Origin: an uncultured Flavonifractor sp. | GTDB taxonomy: Bacteria; Bacillota; Clostridia; Oscillospirales; Oscillospiraceae | Direction of reading: 5' to 3' | NCBI GenBank assembly: GCA_944385585.1 | Contig: CALWXU010000004.1 | Location: 1-46,697 of the forward strand | DNA: 46,697 nt | Shown: piece after piece, positions 10,695-19,800 of the stretch | Numbering within the stretch: position 1 is the first letter of the stretch | How the letters are laid out: each line of letters begins with the position of its first letter | The notes under the pieces: model-generated | Told to the model about the DNA's origin: nothing | The model's database searches: none | Seen by the model: only the letters and a program-made list of their open reading frames with translations | Position numbers and translations under genes: made by a program

Positions 10695-12023
10695 TCAGCG
10701 TACCATGCAGGGGCGCTTGTTGTCAAATTTCCAGCCGGGGATGAGGTACTGCATCCCCGCCGCGTCGTCCCGCGCGCCCAGGTGGTTGTCCAGGTAGAGC
10801 CGGTGGGCCTTGAGCACCTGGGCCCGGTCCACCTCCACCCCAAGGCCGCCCTGCCTGGGCAGGTCGATGCACCCGTCCACAATCTGCATGGGCGCCTTGG
10901 TGAGCCGCTCCCGGCCCTCCTGCCAGATCCAGTGGGTGTCGATGCCGTTCATCCGCCCGGGGATGGCGGCGGCGCACTGCACCACCATGGCCAGGGAGAT
11001 GTCGAAGTGGTTGTTGGAGTGGCAGCCCCACATCAGGCCGAAGTCGCTGCACAGCTGCCCCACCCGCACCGAGCCGCTCATGGTCCAGAAGTGGGGGTCG
11101 GCCAGGGGGATGTCCACGCTGTGCAGGGAGATGCAGTGGCGCATCTGCCGCCAGTCGGTGTTGATCATGTTGGTGGCGGTTGGGATGCCGCTCTCCTGGC
11201 GGAACTCCGCCATGACCTCCCGGCCGGAGAAGCCGTTCTCCGCCCCGCAGGGGTCCTCGCAGTAGGCCAGCACCTTTTTCAGCTCCGGGGCCAGCTCCAG
11301 GGCCTTGGCCAGGCTCCAGCACCCGTTGGGGTCCAGGTCCACCCGGGCGTCTGGGAAGGCGGCCTTGATGGCCTGCACGGCCCTGAGCTCCTCCTCCGGC
11401 GCCAGCACGCCGCCCTTGAGCTTGAAGTCCTGAAAGCCGTATTTCTCGTGGGTGGCCCGGGCCAGGGCCACGATGGCCTCCGGCGTCAGGGCCTCCTCGT
11501 GGCGCAGCCGGTACCAGTCACAGCCGGCGTCCGGCTCCTCCTCATAGGGCAGGTCGGTTTTCCGCCGGTCGCCCACATAGAAGAGGTAGGAGAGGAAGCG
11601 CACCCGCTCCCGCTGGATGCCGTCGCCCATCAGCGCGGCGGCGGGCACCTCCAGGAATTTCCCCAGCAGGTCCAGCAGGGGGGCCTCGATGGCGGTGACC
11701 ACGTGCACGCCGGTGCGCAGGTCAAAGGTCTGCAGGCCGCGGACGTCGTCCTGGATGTTGGCGTTCAGCCAGGTGCGCACCCGGCCCAGGGTCTGCTTGT
11801 AGTCGGCGATGCTGGTGCCCAGCACCAGGTGCTTCACCCGCTCCAGCGCGTCGGTGATCTTCTGGCCGCCGGGCACCTCCCCCACCCCCTCCGCGCCGCT
11901 GGAGTCGGTGAGGATGACGATGTTGCGGGTAAAAAAGGGGGCGTGGGCGCCGGAGAGATTCAGTTCCATGCAGTCGTGCCCGGCGACCGGGTAGACCTCC
12001 ATGTTGACAACGGTGGGAATCAT
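10695..12023 (-). CDS. gudD: glucarate dehydratase-related enzyme, copy 2
   Basis: A 442-residue paralogue of the next gene, aligned over its whole length but clearly diverged. It keeps the same active-site set: [33 protein letters not shown] and [10 protein letters not shown]. Both also share the unusual ending YLIPGW...KRPC or KKPC. Two active copies suggest different aldarates (for instance D-glucarate and galactarate or L-idarate) or a dehydratase/epimerase pair like GudD/GudX; sequence alone cannot decide which. The start at 12023 has GAGGAG upstream. It lies 28 bases before copy 1. Confidence 0.9.
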   Translation of the reverse strand: MIPTVVNMEVYPVAGHDCMELNLSGAHAPFFTRNIVILTDSSGAEGVGEVPGGQKITDALERVKHLVLGTSIADYKQTLGRVRTWLNANIQDDVRGLQTFDLRTGVHVVTAIEAPLLDLLGKFLEVPAAALMGDGIQRERVRFLSYLFYVGDRRKTDLPYEEEPDAGCDWYRLRHEEALTPEAIVALARATHEKYGFQDFKLKGGVLAPEEELRAVQAIKAAFPDARVDLDPNGCWSLAKALELAPELKKVLAYCEDPCGAENGFSGREVMAEFRQESGIPTATNMINTDWRQMRHCISLHSVDIPLADPHFWTMSGSVRVGQLCSDFGLMWGCHSNNHFDISLAMVVQCAAAIPGRMNGIDTHWIWQEGRERLTKAPMQIVDGCIDLPRQGGLGVEVDRAQVLKAHRLYLDNHLGARDDAAGMQYLIPGWKFDNKRPCMVR

Positions 12024-12072
12024 AGTCGGGTTACTCCTCTCTTGATGTCCTCCCGCCCGGGGGCGGGCCGGC

Positions 12073-12972
12073 CTAGAGCAGGCCGGCCGCCGCCATGGTG
12101 CGGCGGAAGCCCTCCCGGGCGGGGCCCTCGGGGGTGGGCAGGGTGGGGCGGTAGGGCGCGCCCACGTCCCGCCCCCGCAGGTTGGCCATGTCCTTGGCCG
12201 CCACGGGGAAGCTGGCCGCGTCCATGGACAGCCGGACGGGGTTGAGCTTGAACTGGGCCTCCAGGCTGCCCCTGAGGTCGCCGGAGACAAACCTGTTGTA
12301 CACGTCGGTGATCAGCTCCGGCATGAAGTTGGCCGCGGTGCACACCCCGCCCACCGCGCCGTGGCACAGGCTGGCGTAGAGCAGGGTGTCCTTGCCGCCG
12401 AACACCCTGAAGCCCACGTCCCGGGTGCGGCGGATGAACTCGGAGGTGAGGGTGATGTCGCCGCTGGTGTCCTTCATGCCCACGATGTTGGGCACGGTGT
12501 GGGCCAGCTCGTCCACCAGGTCGGCGGACAGGCCGTACCCCACCCGGCCGGGGTTGTTGTAGAGCAGCACCGGGGTGTCCGGCACGGCCTCGGCGATGGT
12601 CTTGAAGTGGAGGTACAGCTCCTGGCGGGTGGGCTTGAGGAACATGGGCTGGAGCACGCTGACGCCGGCGGCGTCGGCCGCCGCCGCCATTTCGGCCAGG
12701 CGGCAGCACTTCTTGGTGCTGATGGCCCCGATGCCGAAGTAGACCGGCACCCGGCCGGCGGCCTGGTCCAGCATGAGCGCCAGGCCCCGCCGCATTTCCT
12801 CCTCCTCCACCATGTAGAACTCGCCGTTGCTGCCGAAGGCCAGGATGCCGGACACGCCGCCGTTGATGACATAGTCCACCTGCTCCCGGAGCCTGGCCTC
12901 GTCAATGCGCTCCTCCCCGTCGATGGGGGTGAGTATGGGCACCACAATGCCCTTGATAAAATCAGTCGTCAT
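12073..12972 (-). CDS. DapA-family aldolase/dehydratase acting on keto-deoxyglucarate
   Basis: A 299-residue member of the DHDPS/N-acetylneuraminate lyase family. The Schiff-base lysine is Lys167 in VGMKDTSGD and the catalytic tyrosine is Tyr138 in [14 protein letters not shown] near residue 47 takes the place of the GTTGE pyruvate-binding loop. Between GudD and GarR the expected job is cleavage of 5-keto-4-deoxyglucarate to pyruvate and tartronate semialdehyde, replacing the HpcH-type GarL of E. coli. The alternative, decarboxylating dehydration to ketoglutarate semialdehyde as in KdgD, is less likely because no semialdehyde dehydrogenase is present but GarR and a glycerate kinase are. The stop is TAG. 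Confidence 0.85.
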   Translation of the reverse strand: MTTDFIKGIVVPILTPIDGEERIDEARLREQVDYVINGGVSGILAFGSNGEFYMVEEEEMRRGLALMLDQAAGRVPVYFGIGAISTKKCCRLAEMAAAADAAGVSVLQPMFLKPTRQELYLHFKTIAEAVPDTPVLLYNNPGRVGYGLSADLVDELAHTVPNIVGMKDTSGDITLTSEFIRRTRDVGFRVFGGKDTLLYASLCHGAVGGVCTAANFMPELITDVYNRFVSGDLRGSLEAQFKLNPVRLSMDAASFPVAAKDMANLRGRDVGAPYRPTLPTPEGPAREGFRRTMAAAGLL

Positions 12973-13004
12973 GGCAAGCCACCTCGTATCCAGCGGGCAT
13001 TGTG

Positions 13005-13883
13005 TCAGAGGGACTCGATGCCGGTGAGCTTTTTGTAGTACTTGATGATGGAGCTGTGGTCGTCCTGGCCGCAGCCGTTGTTGTGCAGCCACTGGAAGAT
13101 CTCCTGCACCGCGGCGGTCATGGGCAGGGGGGAGCCCACGGTGTGGGCGCAGTCCAGGGCGTTGTTCAGATCCTTGATGTGCAGGTCGATCTTGAAGCCG
13201 GGCTTGTCGTTGCCCTCGATCATCATGGGGGCCTTGGCGTTCATGACGGTGGAGCCGGCCAGGCCGCCCTTGATGGCCTGGAAAACCAGCTCGGGCTCCA
13301 CGCCCGCCATCTTGGCCAGGGTCAGGGCCTCGGACAGGGCCTGGATGTTGCAGGCCACGATGATCTGGTTGGCCAGCTTGGTGGTGTTGCCGGCCCCCAC
13401 CTCGCCGCAGCGGACCACGGAGGCCCCCATGGCCCCCAGCAGATCCTTGTACTTGTCAAAGACCTCCTGCTTGCCGCCCACCATGAAGGACAGGGTGCCG
13501 TCAATGGCCTTGGGCTCGCCGCCGGACACGGGGGCGTCCAGCATCTCGATGCCCCTCTTGGCCAGCTCCGCCGCGATCTCCTTGGAGGCCACGGGGTTGA
13601 TGGAGCTCATGTCGATGAACACGCTGCCCGGCTTCATGTGGGCGGCCACGCCGTCCTCCCCCAGCATGACGGCCTTCACCTGGGGGCTGTTGGGCACCAT
13701 GGTGAGCACCACGTCGCAGGTCTCGCCGATGGCCGCGTTGGTGGCGGCCTTGGCGCCGGCGGCCACCACCTCGTCCACGGCGGCCTGGTTCAGATCGCTG
13801 ACGGTCAGATCATAGCCCGCCTTGAGCAGGTTTTTCGCCATGGGCTTGCCCATAATGCCAAGGCCAATCAGTCCGATTTTCAT
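13005..13883 (-). CDS. garR: tartronate semialdehyde reductase
   Basis: A 292-residue beta-hydroxyacid dehydrogenase that reduces tartronate semialdehyde to D-glycerate with NAD(P)H. The N-terminal GLIGLGIMGKPMAKNL is the dinucleotide-binding motif. DAPVSGGEPKAIDGTL is the substrate-binding motif with its Ser-Gly-Gly, and NTTKLANQ holds the catalytic lysine near residue 170. Length is normal. A strong AAGGAGG precedes the ATG at 13883. Placement next to the aldolase supports GarR rather than hydroxyisobutyrate dehydrogenase. Confidence 0.92.
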   Translation of the reverse strand: MKIGLIGLGIMGKPMAKNLLKAGYDLTVSDLNQAAVDEVVAAGAKAATNAAIGETCDVVLTMVPNSPQVKAVMLGEDGVAAHMKPGSVFIDMSSINPVASKEIAAELAKRGIEMLDAPVSGGEPKAIDGTLSFMVGGKQEVFDKYKDLLGAMGASVVRCGEVGAGNTTKLANQIIVACNIQALSEALTLAKMAGVEPELVFQAIKGGLAGSTVMNAKAPMMIEGNDKPGFKIDLHIKDLNNALDCAHTVGSPLPMTAAVQEIFQWLHNNGCGQDDHSSIIKYYKKLTGIESL

Positions 13884-13932
13884 AATAGAATCCTCCTTAA
13901 GAAATAGGTATGCATAAGTTGGGATATTGGGG

Positions 13933-15153
13933 TCACGCCGGAGATCCGCCCCGCTTCAGGCCCGGGGCGGCCGTCCGGCCGCCTGCGCCGCTGAAGCGGC
14001 GCGCGCCCCTGCGGCGGGGGTCAAAATCCGGGTTGGGGGACAGCGGCTCCTGGAACTGGATGAGGGACACGGCCCGGCGGGCCAGCGGCAGGGCGCTGGT
14101 GAGGCCGGGGGGCCCGATGCCCACCAGATTGACCACGCCGGGGGCCTCGTCCCGCAGCTCCAGCACGAAGTCCCCCGCCGCCCCGGTGGCGGGGTCGACG
14201 CGGTGGGGCTGGACGCCGGCGAAGCTGCGGAGGGGCTGGGCCCGGTCCAGCTGCGGGAGCAGGTGGGAGACGCGCCCGGCCGCCAGGCCGCCCAGGATAT
14301 CCTGGGCCGATGGGGCGCTCCCGGGGGGCGGGGCGGGCCGGCTGACCGGCCCGAGGAGCAATCCGCCGTCCGCCGTGGGGGCGGCGCAGGGGGGACAGGG
14401 GCCGTCCGGGCCGGGGACGGGGCAGACGGGCATTCGGACGGCCCGCCCCGCCGGCTGCTCCAGCGCGATATACTCGTCCTCCACAGGCTGGATGGCGTAT
14501 CCGGGTATGCCCAGCTGCCCGCTGACGGCGGCGGAGTTGAGCCCGGCGCTGTTCACTACCCAGCGGGTCCGGAGGTCCCCCCAGGTGGTGTGGAGCACAT
14601 GGCCGCCGCCGGGCAGCCGGGTCTCGCCGGTGAAGGAGCAGCCGAGGAAGTACTCCACGCCGTTGCGCACGGCGTTTTCCGCCAGGGCGGCGGTGTAGGC
14701 GCGGGGGTCCAGGACGCCGCTGGCGGGGCACCATAGGGCGAAGCTCCCGCCGGCGCAGGGCTCCAGCGCATCCATCCGGCGCCGGCCGATGAGCTCCAGG
14801 CCCCGGACCCCGTTGGCCCGGCCCTGTGCCAGGAGCTGCTCCAGCCGCTTCCGGTCCCCGTCGGTGAAGCCCACGATGAGCCCGCCGGTGCGCCGGAAGG
14901 GCACATCCAGCTCGGCGGCCACGGCGTCAAACTCCTGGCTTCCCTCCACGGCGCAGACGGCCTTGAGGGTGCCGGGCCTGTAGAGTACGCCGGCATGGAG
15001 CAGGCCGGTGGCGCGGCCGCCGGCCTGGCCGCCCGCGCTGTGCGCCCGCTCCACCACGGCGATGCGGAGCCGGTAGCGGGAGAGCTCCCTGGCAATGGCG
15101 CTGCCCACCGCGCCGCCGCCGATCACCACCACGTCATAGGGCTGCTGCATCAC
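13933..15153 (-). CDS. FAD-dependent oxidoreductase of the DAO/LhgO-GlpA family
   Basis: A 406-residue flavoprotein. YDVVVIGGGAVGSAIARELS at the N-terminus is the FAD-binding GxGxxG fold, GRATGLLHAGVLY resembles the flavin-contacting segment of glycerol-3-phosphate and 2-hydroxyglutarate oxidases, and NLVGIGPPGLTSALPLARR near residues 345-365 is the C-terminal FAD-binding strand. The last about 35 residues are Arg/Gly-rich with no visible domain. It probably oxidises a hydroxyacid or polyol, perhaps a side product or stereoisomer of the aldarate route, but the substrate is not readable. It lies between garR and the amidohydrolase in the same operon. Confidence 0.8.
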   Translation of the reverse strand: MMQQPYDVVVIGGGAVGSAIARELSRYRLRIAVVERAHSAGGQAGGRATGLLHAGVLYRPGTLKAVCAVEGSQEFDAVAAELDVPFRRTGGLIVGFTDGDRKRLEQLLAQGRANGVRGLELIGRRRMDALEPCAGGSFALWCPASGVLDPRAYTAALAENAVRNGVEYFLGCSFTGETRLPGGGHVLHTTWGDLRTRWVVNSAGLNSAAVSGQLGIPGYAIQPVEDEYIALEQPAGRAVRMPVCPVPGPDGPCPPCAAPTADGGLLLGPVSRPAPPPGSAPSAQDILGGLAAGRVSHLLPQLDRAQPLRSFAGVQPHRVDPATGAAGDFVLELRDEAPGVVNLVGIGPPGLTSALPLARRAVSLIQFQEPLSPNPDFDPRRRGARRFSGAGGRTAAPGLKRGGSPA

Positions 15154-15199
15154 TTGGAAAGGCTCCTTTCTCCGCTGGGGGACGGCGGCGCGGCGCGCC

Positions 15200-16330
15200 T
15201 CAATGGAAGCCGGTCTGGGCCCAGGCGATGGCGCCGTCCTTGACGGTCATCTGGGGCAGCAGCACCTGGCTGCCCGTCCGCTCCTCGCCGTCCCGGTCCC
15301 GGAAGGAGACGGGCTGCTCCGCCAGGCGGAACACCGCCACGTCGGCGGAGGTGCCGGCCGTCCAGGAGGCCAGCTCCTCCACCCGGCCCAGCTGCCTGGC
15401 CGGGGCGATGGTCACCCGCGCCAGCACGTCCTCCAGCCCCATGCCCAGCATGAGGTACTTGGACAGCAGGCGGGGCAGGTCGTAGACGTAGGGCCGGTGG
15501 AGGGACATGGGGGTCAGGTCGGAGCCAATCAGGTCGGGCAGGAAGCCCTGGGCGATGGCGGGCTCCGCCACCCGGAAGGAGAAGTTGGCGTTGCCGTTGC
15601 AGGCGTCAAAGAGGACGCCCCGGCGGCGGGCCTCCCAGAGCTCCGGCTTCACCCTGCCGTCCGGGCCCAGGATGGTGTCCCCCTGGCCCTGGTACATGTG
15701 GCAGAACACGTCGCCGGGGCGGAGGAGCTGGGCCGCCCGCTCGCAGGAGATCGCGGGGTTGGTCATGTGGGCCACCACGGGCACGCCCAGCTCCTCCCCC
15801 AGCTCCACCATGGCCCGCAGGGGGCCCTCGTCCCCCGGCTTCACGATGCCCAGGGAGTTGCGCAGCTTCAGGGCCACCAGCTCGCCGGGATAGCGGCGGA
15901 ACATCTCGCGGATCAGGTCCCGCTCAATATGCTCCGGGGTGGGGTCCTCCATGCTCACGGTGCTGGTCAGGCCGCTGGAGCCGATGTTCAGATAGGCCAG
16001 CATCCGCACCTGGGCGCGGGACACCTCCAGCTCGTGGAAGATGGGGTAGGTGGGCGCGCCGCTGGTGCCGCCGTCCACCGCGGTGGTGACGCCGTAGGGC
16101 AGGCAGGCCAGGTCGGCCCGGACGCTGCCGGAGGGGATGGCGGAGAACAGGTGGATGTGGTAGTCGATCAGGCCGGGGGTGACGATGCAGCCGGACACGT
16201 CCACGGTGAAGGCCGCCTCACCGGCGGCGTCCGCCGCCAGGACGGCGCCGTCCACGGCCACGTCCCGGGTCTGGAAGGCGCCGGTCAGGGGGTCGTACAC
16301 CTTCCCCCCGCACAGCTTGAGTGTATGCAT
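15200..16330 (-). CDS. amidohydrolase-superfamily hydrolase, COG3964/EF0837-like
   Basis: A 376-residue metal-dependent hydrolase with the superfamily ligands visible: HIH in TPGLIDYHIHLF near residue 56, the probable carboxylated lysine in ELVALKLRNS near residue 155, His in VVAHMTN, His in FCHMYQGQ, and the catalytic Asp in LIGSDLTPM. It most resembles the COG3964 group annotated as dihydroorotase or deacetylase. Some members of that group hydrolyse acetyl esters of alpha-hydroxyacids such as acetyl-mandelate. In this operon it may deacylate or delactonise aldarates before dehydration; that is inference. The start at 16330 is preferred over 16339 because AAGGATGAG then serves as the ribosome site. 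Confidence 0.78.
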   Translation of the reverse strand: MHTLKLCGGKVYDPLTGAFQTRDVAVDGAVLAADAAGEAAFTVDVSGCIVTPGLIDYHIHLFSAIPSGSVRADLACLPYGVTTAVDGGTSGAPTYPIFHELEVSRAQVRMLAYLNIGSSGLTSTVSMEDPTPEHIERDLIREMFRRYPGELVALKLRNSLGIVKPGDEGPLRAMVELGEELGVPVVAHMTNPAISCERAAQLLRPGDVFCHMYQGQGDTILGPDGRVKPELWEARRRGVLFDACNGNANFSFRVAEPAIAQGFLPDLIGSDLTPMSLHRPYVYDLPRLLSKYLMLGMGLEDVLARVTIAPARQLGRVEELASWTAGTSADVAVFRLAEQPVSFRDRDGEERTGSQVLLPQMTVKDGAIAWAQTGFH

Positions 16331-16400
16331 GGCTCTCATCCTTTCTGGGCAGAGCTGAGGGAGGCTGCGTCCGCGGCCTCCCTCAGCTCCAAGCTATGGT

Positions 16401-17504
16401 TTACTGTGCGCTTGCAGCCTCAACTGCGGCCAGGACCTCGTCCACCAGCTCGTCGCCCAGGTCGGCGCGGACCATGTCGTACACCACGGAGGCGCGCTCC
16501 TGCATCTCGGCGAGGGTCTCCTCGGACAGGGTGATGATCTCACAGCCGGCGTCGATGCAGGTCTGCCGGTCGGCCTCGATGGAGGCGTCGGCCTGGGAGT
16601 TGCCGTACTCCACCGCCTCGGCCATGCACTCGTCCACCAGGGTGCGGACGTTGTCGGGCAGGCTGTCATACAGGTCGTTGTTCATGGCCACAAAGATGAT
16701 GTGGCCCAGGTGGTTGGTCTCGATGACGTAGTCCTGCACCTCCTGCATGGAGTTGCCCACGATGTTCATGTAGGGGTTCTCCTGCCCGTCGATGGTGCCC
16801 TGCTGCAGGCCCATGTAGACCTCGTTGAAGTCCATGGGCAGGGGGCTGGCGCCCAGGGCCTCCCAGTAGGCGATGTGGTACTGGTTGTTCATGGTGCGCA
16901 GGCGCAGGCCGGAGAAGTCGTCAATGGATTCCACAGCCCGGTTGGCGGTCAGCTGGCGGAAGCCGGCGTCGGAGTAGCCGATGATCATGAAGCCGCCGGC
17001 CTTGTTGTACTGGTTCATGGTGTCCATGAAGTCGCCCTGGAGGACGGCGCGCATGGTCTCCACGTTGGGGAACAGGTTGGGCAGGTCGAAGATGGCCTCC
17101 TCGGGGACGAAGTCCACCAGGCCGCTGGTGGTGGAGGTGATGATGTCGATGGAGCCGTCGCGGCAGCCCTGGAACATCTCGTTGTCGCTGCCCAGCACGC
17201 CGCCGGTGTAGAGCTCGATGGTGATCTTGCCGCCGGAGCGCTCCTCAATGAGCTCCTTGAACCGCTCCACGATCATGTAGTTGATGGTGGTCTCCGCCAC
17301 GGTCATGGCGGCGGTCCAGTGGTACTCCTCGGCGATGTCGGTGACAGCGCCGGTGGAGGCGGCGCCGCTCTCCTCGGCGGCGGGGGTGGTTTCCCCGCCG
17401 GAGGGGCTCTCGGTGGTGGTGGTCCCGCCGCCGCAGGCGGCCAGGCCCAGGGTGAGGGACAGGGCCAGCAGCAGGGCAAGGGCTTGCTTCAGATGGGTTT
17501 TCAT
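16401..17504 (-). CDS. dctP: TRAP transporter solute-binding lipoprotein (DctP)
   Basis: A 367-residue extracytoplasmic receptor for a TRAP transporter. It has a lipoprotein signal (MKTHLKQALALLLALSLTLG, then LAAC lipobox), a Thr/Ser/Glu-rich spacer to about residue 58, and a DctP fold. Visible landmarks are GGVLGSDNEMFQGCRDGSID, the ligand-carboxylate arginine in FSGLRLRTMNN, and MGLQQGTIDGQENP. DctP proteins bind small organic acids, and the operon suggests glucarate, galactarate or a derivative. AAAAGGAGG precedes the ATG at 17504. It is encoded after dctM instead of first. Confidence 0.92.
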   Translation of the reverse strand: MKTHLKQALALLLALSLTLGLAACGGGTTTTESPSGGETTPAAEESGAASTGAVTDIAEEYHWTAAMTVAETTINYMIVERFKELIEERSGGKITIELYTGGVLGSDNEMFQGCRDGSIDIITSTTSGLVDFVPEEAIFDLPNLFPNVETMRAVLQGDFMDTMNQYNKAGGFMIIGYSDAGFRQLTANRAVESIDDFSGLRLRTMNNQYHIAYWEALGASPLPMDFNEVYMGLQQGTIDGQENPYMNIVGNSMQEVQDYVIETNHLGHIIFVAMNNDLYDSLPDNVRTLVDECMAEAVEYGNSQADASIEADRQTCIDAGCEIITLSEETLAEMQERASVVYDMVRADLGDELVDEVLAAVEAASAQ

Positions 17505-17556
17505 TTCAGTTCCTCCTTTTTAAATTACATATGGATATGGAAATTGGGACGGACAA

Positions 17557-18858
17557 TCAGCCGGTCAGAGAGGGCAGGAACAGGGACAGCTCGGGGATGA
17601 AGGTGATGGCCATCAGGGCGATGAAGAAGGCGATGAGGAAGGGGATACAGGCCTTGGCCAGCCGCAGCATGGGGATGCCGGTCATGCCGCTGGCCACATA
17701 GAGGTTGATGCCCATGGGCGGGGTGACCATGCCGATGGCCAGGTTGACCGTCATGATGATGCCGAAGTGGACCGGGTCCACGCCCACGGCCTCGGCGATG
17801 GGCAGCAGGATGGGGGTGAGGATCATGATGTTGGGGATGTTGTCCAGGATCATGCCGCACACCAGCATGATGACGGTGATCACCAGCAGGACCGCCACCT
17901 TGCCGTGGACGTTGGAGAGGACGGCCTCGCTGATGTCCTGGGGATAGCGCAGCATGGCCATGCAGCGGCCAAAGGCGGTGGCCGCGGAGATGATGAACAG
18001 GATGTTCACGTAGGTGTCCGCGCCGGCCATAAAGACCTTGCCCAGGTCCTTGAACTGGATGGTCCTGTAGACGAACAGGCAGATGACCAGGGCGTACACC
18101 ACGGAGATCACCGCCGCCTCGGTGGGGGAGGCGATGCCGCCGTAGATGGAGCCCAGGATGATGATGGGGGTGAGCAGGGCCCAGATGCTCTCCTTGAGCA
18201 GCTGGAGGAAGCCCTTGTCGTGGAGCTCCTGATAGCTGGAGTCCAGCAGCGCCTGGTCGGCGCCGTGCTTGCGGCAGTACATGGCGGCGTAGACCATCAG
18301 GCAGATGCCGATGAGGATGCCGGGGATGATGCCGCCGATGAACAGGTCGGAGGGGGACGCCTGGGAGGAAGAGGAGTAGACGATGAAGGACAGGGAGGGC
18401 GGGATGATCACGCCCAGGCCGCCGGCCACGGTGACGATGGCGGTGGAGAACACCTTGTCATAGCCCATCTTGATGAGGAAGGGGATGGACATGGCGCCCA
18501 CGGCGGACACGGTGGCGGGGGAGGAGCCGGAGATGGCCGCGTAGAACATGCAGGTGATGATCACGCAGCAGGGGAAGCCGGAGCGGCGCTTGCCCACAAA
18601 GTAGCCGAAGAAGTTGAACAGCTTCTCGGAGATGCCGCCCTCGGCCATGATCATGCCGGAGAGCATGAACAGGGGGACGGCCAGCAGGGTGTAGCTGTCC
18701 ATGCCGTTGACCATGCTCTTGATGGCCGACTCCACGTTGTAGGAGAACGTGGGGTCAAACAGGGAGGGGATGAAGGCCATGCCGCCGAAAATGACGGCCA
18801 TGGGCACGCCGATGACCAGCAGGACGGCGAAGATCAGGAAGAACACACCAATTGCCAT
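17557..18858 (-). CDS. dctM: TRAP transporter large permease (DctM)
   Basis: A 433-residue membrane protein of the DctM family with about 12 hydrophobic segments, normal length, that moves the substrate by sodium symport. Conserved stretches include GVPMAVIFGGMAF near the N-terminus, AISGSSPATVSAVGAMSIP, GGLGVIIPPSL, SPTEAAVISVVYAL, and CGMILDNIPNIMILTPILLP followed by HFGIIMTVNLAIGMVTPPMGINLY. The start ATG overlaps the dctQ stop, so the two subunits are translationally coupled. Confidence 0.95.
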   Translation of the reverse strand: MAIGVFFLIFAVLLVIGVPMAVIFGGMAFIPSLFDPTFSYNVESAIKSMVNGMDSYTLLAVPLFMLSGMIMAEGGISEKLFNFFGYFVGKRRSGFPCCVIITCMFYAAISGSSPATVSAVGAMSIPFLIKMGYDKVFSTAIVTVAGGLGVIIPPSLSFIVYSSSSQASPSDLFIGGIIPGILIGICLMVYAAMYCRKHGADQALLDSSYQELHDKGFLQLLKESIWALLTPIIILGSIYGGIASPTEAAVISVVYALVICLFVYRTIQFKDLGKVFMAGADTYVNILFIISAATAFGRCMAMLRYPQDISEAVLSNVHGKVAVLLVITVIMLVCGMILDNIPNIMILTPILLPIAEAVGVDPVHFGIIMTVNLAIGMVTPPMGINLYVASGMTGIPMLRLAKACIPFLIAFFIALMAITFIPELSLFLPSLTG

Positions 18859-19367
18859 CAGTTCTCAACCTCCTCTTTGGCGTCGTCCGCCGCCTCCGGC
18901 CTGTGGAAGCCGCGGAGCTGCTCGATGAGCACCTGCACCGTGCGGAAGGCGGAGAGCAGGAAGCCGAACTCCACCACGCCGTACAGCCAGACGGTGGGCA
19001 TCCGCATGGCGGAGCTCACCTGGCCCGTCATGCTCTGGCACACGCCGATGCCGGAGACAAACAGGAAGATGAAGAATACCAGCATGATGACGTAGACCGC
19101 CACGTCCATGACCTTCTGCATCCGCTTGGGCAGCAGGCTGAGTACCGCGTCCACCCGGATGCCGGAGCGCCGGCGGATCCAGATGGGGATGCTGAGGAAC
19201 GTGGACGCCACCAGGCAGTAGCGGCACAGCTCGTCGCCCCACACGATGATGCTGCCGAAGAAATAGCGCAGCACCACGTTGAGGAACATGAGGACGGTGA
19301 ACACCGCCAGCATGATGCCCAGCAGCATCAGCTCAAATTTTTTGTCCAGGAACTTTAGAACTGACAT
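18858..19367 (-). CDS. dctQ: TRAP transporter small permease (DctQ)
   Basis: First gene of the aldarate operon. It has 169 residues with four hydrophobic helices and the DctQ pattern NVVLRYFFGSIIVWGDELCRY near residues 35-55, and WLYGVVEFGFLLSAFRTVQVL near the end. Residues after about 150 are charged. The ATG at 19367 follows AAGGAGGAGG, the strongest ribosome site nearby; an in-frame ATG at 19433 lacks one. The TGA stop overlaps the dctM start. Confidence 0.92.
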   Translation of the reverse strand: MSVLKFLDKKFELMLLGIMLAVFTVLMFLNVVLRYFFGSIIVWGDELCRYCLVASTFLSIPIWIRRRSGIRVDAVLSLLPKRMQKVMDVAVYVIMLVFFIFLFVSGIGVCQSMTGQVSSAMRMPTVWLYGVVEFGFLLSAFRTVQVLIEQLRGFHRPEAADDAKEEVEN

Positions 19368-19504
19368 AGAGACCTCCTCCTTCGTTCTTTCCGGCGCCGG
19401 AGCGCCCGCATGGACAGGACGGGCCGGCGCCATAGGCCCGGCTGGGGACCGGGGCGGGGAGCGGGGCGGCTGGACTGCCCGCCCCCCCGCGTTTTTACAC
19501 GCAG

Positions 19505-19533
19505 ACTATACCATCTCGACGCGGCCTTAACAA
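19505..19533 (-). promoter_or_regulatory. sigma-70-type promoter of the aldarate operon
   Basis: TTGTTA (19528-19533), a 17-nt spacer and TATAGT (19505-19510) on the minus strand, about 140 bases upstream of dctQ. I saw no sigma-54 GG-N10-GC element here, which matters because the upstream regulator looks like a sigma-54 activator but lacks its key motifs. A GC-rich untranslated leader of about 130 nt follows. Confidence 0.75.
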
Positions 19534-19543
19534 TACACAAAAC

Positions 19544-19557
19544 GGGCAAAAGTGCCC
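19544..19557. promoter_or_regulatory. candidate operator palindrome
   Basis: GGGCA-N4-TGCCC, a perfect dyad centred about 17 bp upstream of the -35 box of the aldarate operon promoter. Its place fits an activator or repressor site. It is a short GC-rich dyad in GC-rich DNA, so chance is possible. Confidence 0.4.
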
Positions 19558-19604
19558 TTTGTTTTTCTATCATTCCCATAAAATTGCAAATTTCGAACAC
19601 AAGG

Positions 19605-19632
19605 TTTCATTTTTTGTTTCACACGCATTTCA
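19605..19632. promoter_or_regulatory. phased TTTCA repeats upstream of the aldarate operon
   Basis: Three direct TTTCA units at 19605, 19617 and 19628, spaced 12 and 11 bp (one helical turn) apart in an AT-rich segment 70-100 bp upstream of the -35 box; the second and third read TTTCAC. The same half-site occurs as two dyads upstream of the regulator gene (21897-21945), suggesting a shared DNA-binding protein. The rest of the 19368-19886 gap holds the promoter, the GGGCA dyad and the regulator's terminator, and I see no gene in it. Confidence 0.45.
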
Positions 19633-19800
19633 CGGCATTTTGGCCGGCGCGCCGGGCCTTTCCCAAAGGAGCGTTTCAGCTCCGCCATTTTTTGTGCGGG
19701 GTGCATAATTTTGCCCCGCCGTTTTCCGACAGGTTTACCCCCGCCCAAGTGCTGTCCGCCGGGCGGCGCTCCGCGGCCCAGTCTGCCCCGTTCCGGCAGG

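Noticed and set aside
19368-19700. A sigma-54 -24/-12 promoter for the aldarate operon
   Set aside because: GGCAC near 19553 is followed by GC after only 7 bases instead of 10, and a good sigma-70-type promoter is present. The regulator also lacks GAFTGA.
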